Source: Leptolyngbya sp. Heron Island J
Lineage (GTDB): Bacteria > Cyanobacteriota > Cyanobacteriia > Phormidesmidales > Phormidesmidaceae
Length of the DNA: 64,000 bases
Assembly: GCF_000482245.1 (NCBI RefSeq)
Contig: NZ_AWNH01000024.1
Span: forward strand, 1-64,000
Direction: 5' to 3'
The notes beneath the pieces are model-generated. The model worked only from the letters and a program-made list of their open reading frames with translations, was not told the DNA's origin and searched no databases. The translations under genes and the position numbers were made by a program. Shown here piece after piece: positions 29,033 through 37,829 of this stretch (position 1 is the first letter of the stretch; each line of letters begins with the position of its first letter).

Positions 29033-30667
29033 ATGTATCCCTCCAGATCGAAGATATCCCTGGATGTTAAGTTCTCATGGCTGATTATCTTGGTCGGCAT
29101 TCTATTTACCCTCAGTCTGCAGAAATATACCCAAGGGGGTGTATTTTTTAGTGGCGATGGTGGCCTTAAAGCCTTGCTTTCCCAACAACTGGCTGCAGGA
29201 AATTGGCATTTTGATTTACGCTTATCGGCCCCAGACTGGGTTGTTGAACTATGGAAACAAGGGCTGTATCCCTTCACGCCTCCCTATGTATATGAACGAT
29301 TTGATCACTATTTCATTACTTTTCCGTTTCCCTTTCCAGCACTGACATCTATTTTTTACAGTGTTCTAGGCTACTGGGGGCTGTATGTTGTTCCTTTACT
29401 AGCCCTATGGCTAATCTGGCTAAGACTTTTTCAGATTGGACGACAACTGAAGTGGAGAGCAGATGTGCTGGCGATCGCACTCAGTATCCTCATTTTTGCC
29501 TCTCCCTTAACCTTGTATGGAGCCATGTACTGGGAGCATACCCTAGCCGTAAGTTTAGCCTTTTGGGGGATAACCATACTACTGTGGCCAAAGGGTGCTA
29601 CAACCTCCAATATTCAGGTGTTTTTATCCGGTAGCCTTATCGGCTTTGCCGTTTGGTTTCGCTCTGAATTTATATGTTTGGCCGCAATTGTAGTGGGACT
29701 TACACTTTGGCAATGGGTGAGTCCAAAAATGTTGTCTTGGCTACCAATACTTCACGGCAAAGGCCACTTGTTTATCAGTGGCCTTTTGTTAAGTATGTTG
29801 GCGTTTTTTGGGCTTAATCAAATGATTTATGGCCATTTTCTAGGTATTCATGCCCTGCAGGTGGTCGAAGAATCTTCCATTAGTCAGCAACTGTCCCAAG
29901 CAATGGCTAACTACCAACAGTTGCTCAATGCGTTAATCAAGTACTTCCCATTTACCCTGTGGGTACTGACGATTGCTGTTTTAACCGGATTTAGCAAGCC
30001 TCGAGACTTTCGTTATCAGATCATCACCATATGGTTAATTCTTCTGCTATTTACCCTGGCTGTCCCTCTGATTATTCCGCCTGGGGCTGGCGGCAAGCAG
30101 TGGGGTGCTCGTTTCTACCTAATCCTGGTGCCACTGCTTACTCTGATTGGCGGCACCTATATCAATCAAGTGCTAACTCGCTTGAGGGGCTGGCGATATT
30201 ATTTAACAATTAGCAGCCTAACCATCGTATTTTTAGCGGGTGCTTATCTCAATGTTTACAACGGTACCGTCGCCAACTATAGAGATCGTGCCACTACCTC
30301 TGTTTCTCTCAGTCGCAACTATGGGCCGATCGCACCGGCTATTACTGCTATTACTGGGCATTCCAGCCCTTACATTGCTATGTCCCATCAGTTTGTAGCT
30401 CAGCAACTTTGGGTGGCGACCCCTGAAAAAACTTTTTTTCTAACCGAATCAACGTCTGACGTTCAACAGTTGGCAAATGGTCTTTACCAACAGGGATATA
30501 GCCAATTTTTATATGTCTGCTACCCCCATCGCCCCTGCCCTACCCCCGAAGAACCTGCTGAGAATTTAGTGGTTTCCTCGAAGAAAACGCTATTACAGCT
30601 TAAATTCTCTTCGTTAGGGACATTTGGGAAGTACCCTGTGTACGATGTCATGATCTCACAACTTTGA
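29033..30667 (+). CDS. multi-spanning GT-C-like membrane protein (putative glycosyltransferase)
   Basis: 544 residues with about eleven membrane helices and a C-terminal soluble portion containing CYPHRPCPTPEEP. The first extracytoplasmic loop carries FFSGDGGLKALLSQQLAAG, an acidic-residue loop position as in the GT-C superfamily and in the LA_3751-type putative glycosyltransferases. Such enzymes use lipid-linked sugars (dolichyl/undecaprenyl phosphate type) on the outer side of the membrane. It shares overall plan with the protein at 39815-41383. A GT2-GtrA protein at 43271 could supply the donor lipid; this link is inferred. Confidence 0.75.
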   Translation: MYPSRSKISLDVKFSWLIILVGILFTLSLQKYTQGGVFFSGDGGLKALLSQQLAAGNWHFDLRLSAPDWVVELWKQGLYPFTPPYVYERFDHYFITFPFPFPALTSIFYSVLGYWGLYVVPLLALWLIWLRLFQIGRQLKWRADVLAIALSILIFASPLTLYGAMYWEHTLAVSLAFWGITILLWPKGATTSNIQVFLSGSLIGFAVWFRSEFICLAAIVVGLTLWQWVSPKMLSWLPILHGKGHLFISGLLLSMLAFFGLNQMIYGHFLGIHALQVVEESSISQQLSQAMANYQQLLNALIKYFPFTLWVLTIAVLTGFSKPRDFRYQIITIWLILLLFTLAVPLIIPPGAGGKQWGARFYLILVPLLTLIGGTYINQVLTRLRGWRYYLTISSLTIVFLAGAYLNVYNGTVANYRDRATTSVSLSRNYGPIAPAITAITGHSSPYIAMSHQFVAQQLWVATPEKTFFLTESTSDVQQLANGLYQQGYSQFLYVCYPHRPCPTPEEPAENLVVSSKKTLLQLKFSSLGTFGKYPVYDVMISQL

Positions 30668-31154
30668 TCAAGCCACTAGACTTTATGAGAGTTCTTTCAT
30701 CTTTTTAAGGTTGTCAAATCTGTAGCTGAAAGCCATGCCCTCACTAGGCTTAAGCGCCTAAATAGTGTGGAGCTATACTCTTCTCATGACGTACTACTAA
30801 CCAACTACAATGGCTTGCTTCAGTGGATGCACTTAGATCACAAAGAACTTTATATTAGAAAAAACTGTATGTTTTTTGTGTGAAGAGCTTTCATGTTTCT
30901 GTGCTCTTTCTCTAATGTTCGTGCGATTATGACACCAGTATTTTCTCGCAGCAACCAACAGTATAAGGTCTTACATTAGTTGATTCCGTCATCCAGGTTC
31001 TAGATCAAGAACATGCTGGTTGCCTCTAATCTGCATAGTCGATTCTAAACTTCGCACCGCTATCTTTGTGCTGATAGCTTTTACAACTTTTTAAGTGCGA
31101 TCTCTCTAAGCATCATTTTTATCAAATTCTTATTTGGAGCTCTGCTACATTGCC
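30668..31154. promoter_or_regulatory. 487-base region upstream of the fatty acyl-AMP ligase operon
   Basis: Expected to hold the promoter of the operon 31155-39677. AT-rich; includes a run TTAGAAAAAACTG near 30855 and a GTGCGATC near 31097. No coding frame, operator or riboswitch was recognised. Confidence 0.35.
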
Positions 31155-32981
31155 ATGTTTCAGCTCTCTGTATCCCCAAAGCTTACTACCCTGATTGATC
31201 TGTTACGCTATCGGGCTGATCGCCAACCCGATCAGCTGGCCTATCAGTTTCTTGAGGATGGTAAGACTGAAGCCGCTTGCTACACCTATCAACAACTTGA
31301 TCAACAGGCTCGGGCAATTGCCGCCTGTCTCCAACAGGCTAAGGGAGAGCGAGCATTGTTGCTCTATCCCCAGGGAGTTGAGGTCGTTGCCGCTTTCTGT
31401 GGCTGTCTATATGCTGGGGTGATTGCTATTCCGGTTCCTCCTCCAGACGCTGGGCGTATGAAGCGAGCACTGCCTCGTCTACTGGAGATTGTGAAGGATG
31501 CTGATGCTAGTTTAGTGTTGAGTACTCAACGCATCATCGATCTTCTGAAGAATAATAAGGATGTAGTATCTCCTCAGTTTGAACAGATGACCTGGTTCAA
31601 CACCGAGCAGGTAGATTTACATTTGGCGGAGCAATGGCAAGACCCCCAGGTAGATCAGCAGGCGTTGGCTTATCTACAGTACACCTCAGGCTCGACATCG
31701 GTGCCTAAAGGGGTAATGCTGAGCCACAAAAACTTAATGCATCATTCTGCCTATTTGCAACGGGCCTGTGGGTATACGCCCGATGGGGCAACAGTTACCT
31801 GGATGCCCTATTTCCATGACTATGGCTTGGTGGAAGGATTAATCCAACCACTGTATACTGGGGTGCCTTGCTATGTGATGTCGCCCCTGGCGTTTGTAAA
31901 GCGACCTCAGCGTTGGCTGGAAGCTATTTCTAAATATCGGGCTACCCACAGCCAGGCTCCTAACTTTGCCTATGACCAGTGTGTCCGTCGGGTCAAGCCC
32001 ATCAAGCGCGAAGGGTTAGATCTGAGCTGTTGGAAAGCAGCAGGTAATGCGGCAGAACCCATTAACCCTCGCGTTATGCGCGAGTTTTTGGATGCCTATG
32101 CACCCCATGGTTTTCGGTGGACAACATTTGCCCCAGCCTACGGTTTAGCAGAGGCCACTCTCCTGGTCTCTAGTAAACGGGTGGGGACAGAGCCGATGAT
32201 TTTGTCGCTGAATGCCACCGCTTTGGAGAAGGGGGTTGTCGCTCCTGTCCAGGAAGATGCTCTCCAGCGAGATATTGTCAGTTGCGGCCAATTAGTCTGT
32301 GAGACTGAGGTTGTCATTGCTAATCCAGATACGTTAACTCGATGTGATCATGACGAAGTTGGAGAGATCTGGGTGGCTGATCCGGGTGTTGCTGGTGGAT
32401 ATTGGCAACGAGCTGATGCCACCGAAGAAACATTTGGAGCAAGGCTCAAGGATACGCCTCAGGTTGGCCCCTACCTGCGCACAGGAGATTTAGGCTTTAT
32501 ACGAGCAGGGGAGCTTTATATCACCGGACGTATTAAGGATCTGATTATTATTCGCGGTACCAACCATTATCCTCAAGATATTGAGTGGACGGTGCAGCAG
32601 CTGCATCCGGCTCTTCGTCCGAACTATGGCGCTGCCTTTTCCATCATTGATGAAGGAGAAGAAAGGCTAGTAGTAGTGCAAGAAGTGGAGCGTCAGTATC
32701 AGTTAACCCTGGCAGCGGACGACATTTTGGCAGATATTCGGCAGGCTATTGCCGAAGCCCATGAATTACAGGTGAGTGCGATCGCACTAGTCAAATCCGG
32801 CAATGTTCTCAAGACGTCCAGTGGCAAAATCCAACGTCGGGCCTGCCGCGATAGCTTTTTAGTCGGTACCCTAGAGGTCATTGCCGACTGGAGTGAGCAT
32901 CCTCAGCTGACGGCCAGGATGAGGAGCTTTAAAAATGATGTTGACGCCCTGGAACACCAGGTACAAATGGCATCTTCTTGA
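31155..32981 (+). CDS. fatty acyl-AMP ligase (FAAL)
   Basis: 608 residues from the ATG at 31155 (an in-frame TTG lies 7 codons upstream). Adenylate-forming fold: YLQYTSGSTSVPKGVMLSH (ATP loop), MPYFHDYGLVEGLIQPLY (FAAL-type block), PAYGLAEATLLVS, YLRTGDLGFIRAGELYITGR and IIIRGTNHYPQDIEWTV. The presence of the last two and of the DYGLVEG block point to FAAL rather than CoA ligase. FAALs activate a free fatty acid as acyl-AMP and load it on an acyl carrier protein. An ACP, an acyl-CoA dehydrogenase and an MBOAT acyltransferase follow, so this enzyme likely starts the relay. Confidence 0.93.
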   Translation: MFQLSVSPKLTTLIDLLRYRADRQPDQLAYQFLEDGKTEAACYTYQQLDQQARAIAACLQQAKGERALLLYPQGVEVVAAFCGCLYAGVIAIPVPPPDAGRMKRALPRLLEIVKDADASLVLSTQRIIDLLKNNKDVVSPQFEQMTWFNTEQVDLHLAEQWQDPQVDQQALAYLQYTSGSTSVPKGVMLSHKNLMHHSAYLQRACGYTPDGATVTWMPYFHDYGLVEGLIQPLYTGVPCYVMSPLAFVKRPQRWLEAISKYRATHSQAPNFAYDQCVRRVKPIKREGLDLSCWKAAGNAAEPINPRVMREFLDAYAPHGFRWTTFAPAYGLAEATLLVSSKRVGTEPMILSLNATALEKGVVAPVQEDALQRDIVSCGQLVCETEVVIANPDTLTRCDHDEVGEIWVADPGVAGGYWQRADATEETFGARLKDTPQVGPYLRTGDLGFIRAGELYITGRIKDLIIIRGTNHYPQDIEWTVQQLHPALRPNYGAAFSIIDEGEERLVVVQEVERQYQLTLAADDILADIRQAIAEAHELQVSAIALVKSGNVLKTSSGKIQRRACRDSFLVGTLEVIADWSEHPQLTARMRSFKNDVDALEHQVQMASS

Positions 32982-33072
32982 TGGTTGTTGGTGCTACAGA
33001 ATCTAGTTGTCCTGTTTTATGACGATAAGGCCTTATTGCCTAGATTAAGTTCTCAATCCTAGTAACCGTTCT

Positions 33073-34887
33073 ATGAAATCTCTTAAGCAATACTGGGTGG
33101 CGGAAGCCCTGGAGCGCTCCCTAGGCAGCCCTTTTACTCCAGAAAACCCTCTTTCTTTTCAGCACACGGCTACCCTTGATGAACAAGAGGTCTTCCCTGA
33201 GGCTGAAATTAAGGGGCTCTATGACTGGGGATTACAACACTATTACATTCCCACTGACTGCGGTGGCAAATTTACCTCTTTTGAGGAGTTTGTTGCATTT
33301 GTGCGGGTGCTCTCTCGTCGCGATCTGAATACTGCGATCGCATTTACCACCATGTTTTGGTCTTTCCTCACCTGGATGGCAGGTACGGAAACACAAAAAC
33401 AACAGCTGGCTCGGTTTATGAAAGATGATTACGGCACCATGTGCCTGGCCTATTCTGAACGGGAGCACGGCAGTGATCTAGTCGGTGGCAGTTTGGTGGG
33501 AGAAAAAGTGCCTGGTGGCTATCGCCTCACTGGTGAGAAATGGCCCATTAACCGGGCGACTCGCTCGGGAATCACCTTTGTGTTGGCCCGTACTGACAAA
33601 GCAGGCGGTAATCGAGGGCTGTCCCTGTTTATGCTAGACAAACGGGCACTTGATCCCACTAGTTTTGGCAACAACCCTAAAATCAAAACCCACGGTATTC
33701 GTGGAGCCGACATGAGCGGTATTTATTTTGAAGACTGTTTTGTCCCTGATGAAATGCTTTTAGGCAAAGAGGGGCAAGGATTAGAGCTAGCCCTAAAAGG
33801 ATTTCAGATTACTCGGGCCTTGTGTGCAGCATTTTCCCAGGGCTCTGCCGATACTTGTCTGCGCACCACCCTCAATTTTGCCCTGAATCGTCAGCTCTAC
33901 GGCAAGACCGTCTGGGATATGCCTCACCCCCGCCGTGTGTTGGTGAATGGATTCCTTGATATCCTGGCCTGTGACTGTGTGAATATTGCGGCGGCGCGAG
34001 GATTTCACGTTGCTCCCCGGCAGTTTAGCGTCTGGTCTGCGGTGGACAAGTATTTTGTGCCTGTCACCCTAGAAAAAATGCAGCAGGATATTTCAGTTGT
34101 ACTGGGTGCAAGGTTCTATATGCGCGATGAGCACGACTATGGTGTGTTCCAAAAAATGTTGCGAGACAGTTCTATTATCAGTGTGTTTGATGGCAGCTCG
34201 GTCGTTAATCTCCATTCCTTAATCCTGCAGCGACGGCAGCTAGCCAAAGCTCGCAGTCGTCGTAAACCCAAGGATTTAGTCGCTCTCCAGGCACGTTTAC
34301 GCAACAGCTTTGATCTAACGACAGAGCTACCCGCCTTCGCTCCCAGCCAGCTCGATCTGATCGCTCGGGGAACCGATGATGTGTCCCAGGGATTAGAATC
34401 CGCCCTGGCTACCCTAGAGGCTCTTGGCAAACCTCTAGATATCGATGCCAATGTCCTGGACTGTCTCAAGCAGCAGTACCAACAATTTCTGCAAGTCTTA
34501 GATGAACAGGATGAAGCCATTGCGGATGGTGCTTTTGAACATGGTCACGATCAGTCCTTTGAATCCTTTGAAGAGGCCAAGGGATACTGTTATATTCATG
34601 CTGCAGCGGCTTGTCTGCACATGTGGCTGCACAATCGCAGCCAGCTGGGAGATTTCTTTGCTCAAGGGAAATGGCTGGTGCTGTGCGCAGATCGATTGTT
34701 AGCCCAGCTCACCCCTGAGCAGCCAGCCATACCGTTGGCTTACTACGAAACCGTAGCGGAGGAACTGTTACGGCTCCATAGAGCTGACAAAATGTTGTCA
34801 ATTGTGCCATTTCAATTGGCATCTAGGACAAATTCTGTTAGCGCTTCTGCTCCGATCAAATCCCCTGCTCCAATTTTGCAGGTTTAG
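33073..34887 (+). CDS. acyl-CoA dehydrogenase-like flavoenzyme acting in FAAL/ACP cluster
   Basis: 604 residues. Acyl-CoA dehydrogenase core in the first 410: LAYSEREHGSDLVGGSL (flavin-binding loop), GEKWPINRATRSGITFVLAR, KTHGIRGADMSGIYFEDCFVP, GEGQG-like GKEGQGLELALKG and FDGSSVVNLHSLILQRR. The catalytic base usually a Glu in this last motif (YEGT) is an Asp here (D373). The C-terminal 190 residues are a helical extension. In FAAL-ACP clusters such enzymes desaturate the acyl chain on the carrier protein at the alpha-beta position; applied here, this is inference. No start-site ambiguity is apparent. Confidence 0.88.
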   Translation: MKSLKQYWVAEALERSLGSPFTPENPLSFQHTATLDEQEVFPEAEIKGLYDWGLQHYYIPTDCGGKFTSFEEFVAFVRVLSRRDLNTAIAFTTMFWSFLTWMAGTETQKQQLARFMKDDYGTMCLAYSEREHGSDLVGGSLVGEKVPGGYRLTGEKWPINRATRSGITFVLARTDKAGGNRGLSLFMLDKRALDPTSFGNNPKIKTHGIRGADMSGIYFEDCFVPDEMLLGKEGQGLELALKGFQITRALCAAFSQGSADTCLRTTLNFALNRQLYGKTVWDMPHPRRVLVNGFLDILACDCVNIAAARGFHVAPRQFSVWSAVDKYFVPVTLEKMQQDISVVLGARFYMRDEHDYGVFQKMLRDSSIISVFDGSSVVNLHSLILQRRQLAKARSRRKPKDLVALQARLRNSFDLTTELPAFAPSQLDLIARGTDDVSQGLESALATLEALGKPLDIDANVLDCLKQQYQQFLQVLDEQDEAIADGAFEHGHDQSFESFEEAKGYCYIHAAAACLHMWLHNRSQLGDFFAQGKWLVLCADRLLAQLTPEQPAIPLAYYETVAEELLRLHRADKMLSIVPFQLASRTNSVSASAPIKSPAPILQV

Positions 34888-34981
34888 ATCTGAAAGGTTG
34901 TCTCATTTTCAGACTAGTTAAAGCTGTTGCCGTTTAGTTAGCTCTCGTTAACAGTTTTGCATCTTACATTAACTAAAACCT

Positions 34982-35281
34982 ATGACATTTTCTACTACTC
35001 AAAACCCAACGGTTACCTCTCCGGTTGAAGCTATCCAGACCTGGCTGGTTAAGCAGCTGGCTGATGTACTTTCCTTAGATCCAACGACGGTAGACGTCAC
35101 TCAACCTCTGACTCGCTATGGGTTAGATTCCATCGATGCTGTGACCCTAGTTGCCGATTTAGAGGACTGGCTTGACCTGGAGCTACCGTCTACATTGTTT
35201 TGGGACTATCCCACTATTGCCAAAGCCTCTACCTACTTAGTCAATGAATTTGAGGTCTCGATAGATCCCAAGGATCTGTAG
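34982..35281 (+). CDS. acyl carrier protein
   Basis: 99 residues, with the phosphopantetheine attachment Ser at position 50 in RYGLDSIDAVTLVADLE, and the helix-2/3 pattern LFWDYPTIAKAS typical of PKS/NRPS-type carriers. It has a 15-residue threonine-rich N-terminal extension. Located between the dehydrogenase and the MBOAT gene, it presumably carries the fatty acyl chain from the FAAL to the MBOAT. No condensation or ketosynthase domain is present in the locus, so chain extension on it seems unlikely. Confidence 0.95.
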   Translation: MTFSTTQNPTVTSPVEAIQTWLVKQLADVLSLDPTTVDVTQPLTRYGLDSIDAVTLVADLEDWLDLELPSTLFWDYPTIAKASTYLVNEFEVSIDPKDL

Positions 35282-35308
35282 GGCAAATGCTACTAAGGAG
35301 ACACCGTT

Positions 35309-36769
35309 TTGAATTTCTCTGAGTTTTCCTTTTGGTGGATTTTGCTGCTGTTCTGTGTCCCGTTTTTTACGGTGCGCTTGATTGGACAGGTTTTGAACCT
35401 TTGGCGTGGCGTTTTTGATACGATGGGGATTGCGGCCCTGTCACTACTGCTGTTTTTTAATGCCAGTGCCACCAGTTTTGTTGTCTTTTTGATCCAAATC
35501 CTGTTTAACTATTGGATGGTGCGGTGGATGATCACCCGCCCACCCCAACAGGAACGACTCATTGCCACGTTGCTGATTATTTTTGACGTGGGTGTGCTGG
35601 TTTATTTTAAGTATTTAACCTTTTTTGTTGAGGATATTTTAGGATTGGCGGTTGTGGTGCCGGGAAATTGGCGATCGCAATTTCCACTGCCGGTCTTTGG
35701 AGGAATTCCGCCTGGGGTTTCGTTTTACACCTTTCAGATGGTGGCGTTTGTGGTGGATTCCCTCAAGGCCCGCCGTAAAAAGCCGATTGAGTTCATGGAC
35801 TATGTGAACTTTGTTGCCTTTTTCCCTCAAATTGTGGCGGGTCCCATTGAGCGACGGTCGGCCCTATTACCTCAAATTTCTAGTTTTAGATTTAAGTTCA
35901 CAGCGGATAACTGGGACTGGGGGCTGCGGTGGTTGTCCCTGGGCTTGTTTATGAAGTTTGTCCTCGCCGATAACATTGCGCCCTACATTGATCTGCAAGA
36001 GGCGGGGAATGCTTGGCTGGTTTGGTTTTATGCCTTCTTGTTTACGCTGCGGATTTATTTTGATTTTGCCGGCTATAGCTTTATGGCTGTGGGTATTGCC
36101 CGGGTGCTAGGGGTGCGTTTAACTGTAAATTTTCTAGCCCCCTATACATCTCAGAGCATCAATGAGTTTTGGCGACGTTGGCATGTTTCCCTAAGCACCT
36201 GGTTTCGTGACTATGTGTTTTTACCGCTCATGGGATCGCGTAAAGCCTGGGCTCCTGCTTTTCTGTTTGCTACGTTTACCCTCTCGGGATTCTGGCATGG
36301 AGCATCTTGGAACTTTATTCTCTGGGGCGCTTATCACGGTGCTCTCCTGTTACTGCTGCGCTATGCTGGTCGACCCTTTCAGAGAGTTGTTAACAAGTAT
36401 GTCAAGCGACCTCAAATTATGTCGTGGGCATTAACCTTTGGCTCAGTGGTGCTGGGCTGTTTGTTCTTTATGGAGTTGAATACAGCTCGGCTCGTCACTA
36501 AGTTGACCACACTGATCACACCCTGGGCCTATTCGTTAGCTAATCTCGGCAGTGCATTTAGTCAGTTTAGCCTGAATGAAGCTATGGCGCTGGGGCTGAT
36601 TTTGTTGTTAGCTGCAGGATTTTTACTAGTAGAGCATATTGCAGTTTGGCAAGAACGGTCTTTAGAATATGAGCTTTTTTTGGTCCCCTGGGTTTCTAAA
36701 GCCTTATTAGTGCTAACAATTCTCTTTGCTGCCAATATTCCATCTGAATTTATTTATTTTGAGTTTTAG
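35309..36769 (+). CDS. MBOAT-family acyltransferase (AlgI/DltB type)
   Basis: 486 residues from a TTG start supported by AAGGAG at proper spacing. About eleven membrane helices. Family motifs: IPPGVSFYTFQMVAFVVDSL, FFPQIVAGPIERRS, FWRRWHVSLSTWFRDYVFLPLMG (H292) and SGFWHGASWNFILWGAYHG (H330, the expected catalytic histidine). DltB and AlgI move D-alanyl or acetyl groups across the membrane to outer-face acceptors. Here, an ACP-bound fatty acid is the likely donor. It lies 27 bases after the ACP gene and 34 bases before the SGNH-like gene. Confidence 0.95.
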   Translation: MNFSEFSFWWILLLFCVPFFTVRLIGQVLNLWRGVFDTMGIAALSLLLFFNASATSFVVFLIQILFNYWMVRWMITRPPQQERLIATLLIIFDVGVLVYFKYLTFFVEDILGLAVVVPGNWRSQFPLPVFGGIPPGVSFYTFQMVAFVVDSLKARRKKPIEFMDYVNFVAFFPQIVAGPIERRSALLPQISSFRFKFTADNWDWGLRWLSLGLFMKFVLADNIAPYIDLQEAGNAWLVWFYAFLFTLRIYFDFAGYSFMAVGIARVLGVRLTVNFLAPYTSQSINEFWRRWHVSLSTWFRDYVFLPLMGSRKAWAPAFLFATFTLSGFWHGASWNFILWGAYHGALLLLLRYAGRPFQRVVNKYVKRPQIMSWALTFGSVVLGCLFFMELNTARLVTKLTTLITPWAYSLANLGSAFSQFSLNEAMALGLILLLAAGFLLVEHIAVWQERSLEYELFLVPWVSKALLVLTILFAANIPSEFIYFEF

Positions 36770-36803
36770 AGCCTAGGGATTATACAAGAGGGGAGTCAGT
36801 CAG

Positions 36804-37730
36804 ATGCAAGAGTCACTCAAGTTATTACGCTGGGCTGCGATCGCAAGTTTAGCTTGGGGCGCTGGCAGCCTGTATAACGTTTACGGCGGTGGTGAAACCA
36901 GCTGGCTGCGGTCTATGTATCAGCGCAAAATCGCCCTGGCGCAAACCATCGAATCTCCTAAGCTGATTGTCACCGGGGGGTCAGGAGCCCACTACACGAT
37001 CAATGCTGAGGTGCTGGAGGCAGATCTGGGGCTACCGGTGATCAATATGGGCATTGATGGTCCAGTGGGGTTGAACCTGATCTTGCCCAGTGTTTTACCT
37101 CAGGTAGAACCGGGTGACACTGTTATGTTAATTCCGGAATATCTGTTGTTAAACCATGAAAATGGTTTAGGTGAACGCTCTGGGGCCTTTGCCCTGGCAA
37201 CGGGGCAGCCGTTGACCGGTAATATTCCACCCAAACAGTTGGCACAAAGTGTGTTGATGTTGGGGGTGCCTTCACTGCGGGCAGTGGTGAAGTCTTCTAT
37301 AGATTTGGCCACCTTGGGACGAGTGACGGGTTACTACGATGATCCCCTCACCGAGCAAGGAGATCCAACCATCACCAAGGTACGCACTGGGGAATGGTGG
37401 CAGATGAAAATCAAACAGCCTGCCACACCCTATGCCCTTGACCGTATTGCTGAGTTTCGTCAGGAGGTGGAGGCCAAAGGAGCTACGTTGTTGCTAGCGA
37501 TGCCCTGGGTCTATGCTGATGCCGACGATTTAGAAACACAGAACAATGTTGAGGCCACAGCGACAGCATTATCGGAAATTGCTCCTTTGATATACGACCC
37601 TGAGACTTTCAATATTCAGTCTGACTCTACTCTGTTCGCGGATACCCATTATCATCTGATGCCTGAGGCGCGCAGGTTGCGATCTCAAACCCTAGCCCAA
37701 CAACTTCAACCGTTACTAGCTAACCCATAG
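36804..37730 (+). CDS. SGNH-like protein (DltD/AlgJ-AlgX analogue)
   Basis: 308 residues with GAGGGGAG upstream of the ATG. N-terminal membrane anchor/signal (LLRWAAIASLAWGAGSLY), then an SGNH-type fold: nucleophile loop IVTGGSGAHYTIN (Ser60), INMGIDGPVG (block II), and C-terminal DTHYH (D280, H282), matching the Asp-x-His signature of alginate acetyltransferases. In the Dlt and alginate systems an SGNH protein receives or passes the acyl group after the MBOAT step. The same role is inferred here from gene order and motifs. Confidence 0.82.
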   Translation: MQESLKLLRWAAIASLAWGAGSLYNVYGGGETSWLRSMYQRKIALAQTIESPKLIVTGGSGAHYTINAEVLEADLGLPVINMGIDGPVGLNLILPSVLPQVEPGDTVMLIPEYLLLNHENGLGERSGAFALATGQPLTGNIPPKQLAQSVLMLGVPSLRAVVKSSIDLATLGRVTGYYDDPLTEQGDPTITKVRTGEWWQMKIKQPATPYALDRIAEFRQEVEAKGATLLLAMPWVYADADDLETQNNVEATATALSEIAPLIYDPETFNIQSDSTLFADTHYHLMPEARRLRSQTLAQQLQPLLANP

Positions 37731-37829
37731 GTCTAGCTAATAGAGCCAGCAAAATTGAACTTATGAATCCACCTCCAAACTCCCTTACCCCTTAAACAGT
37801 CTCTTTGTCCTCCTTGCCCCCATTGTTCC

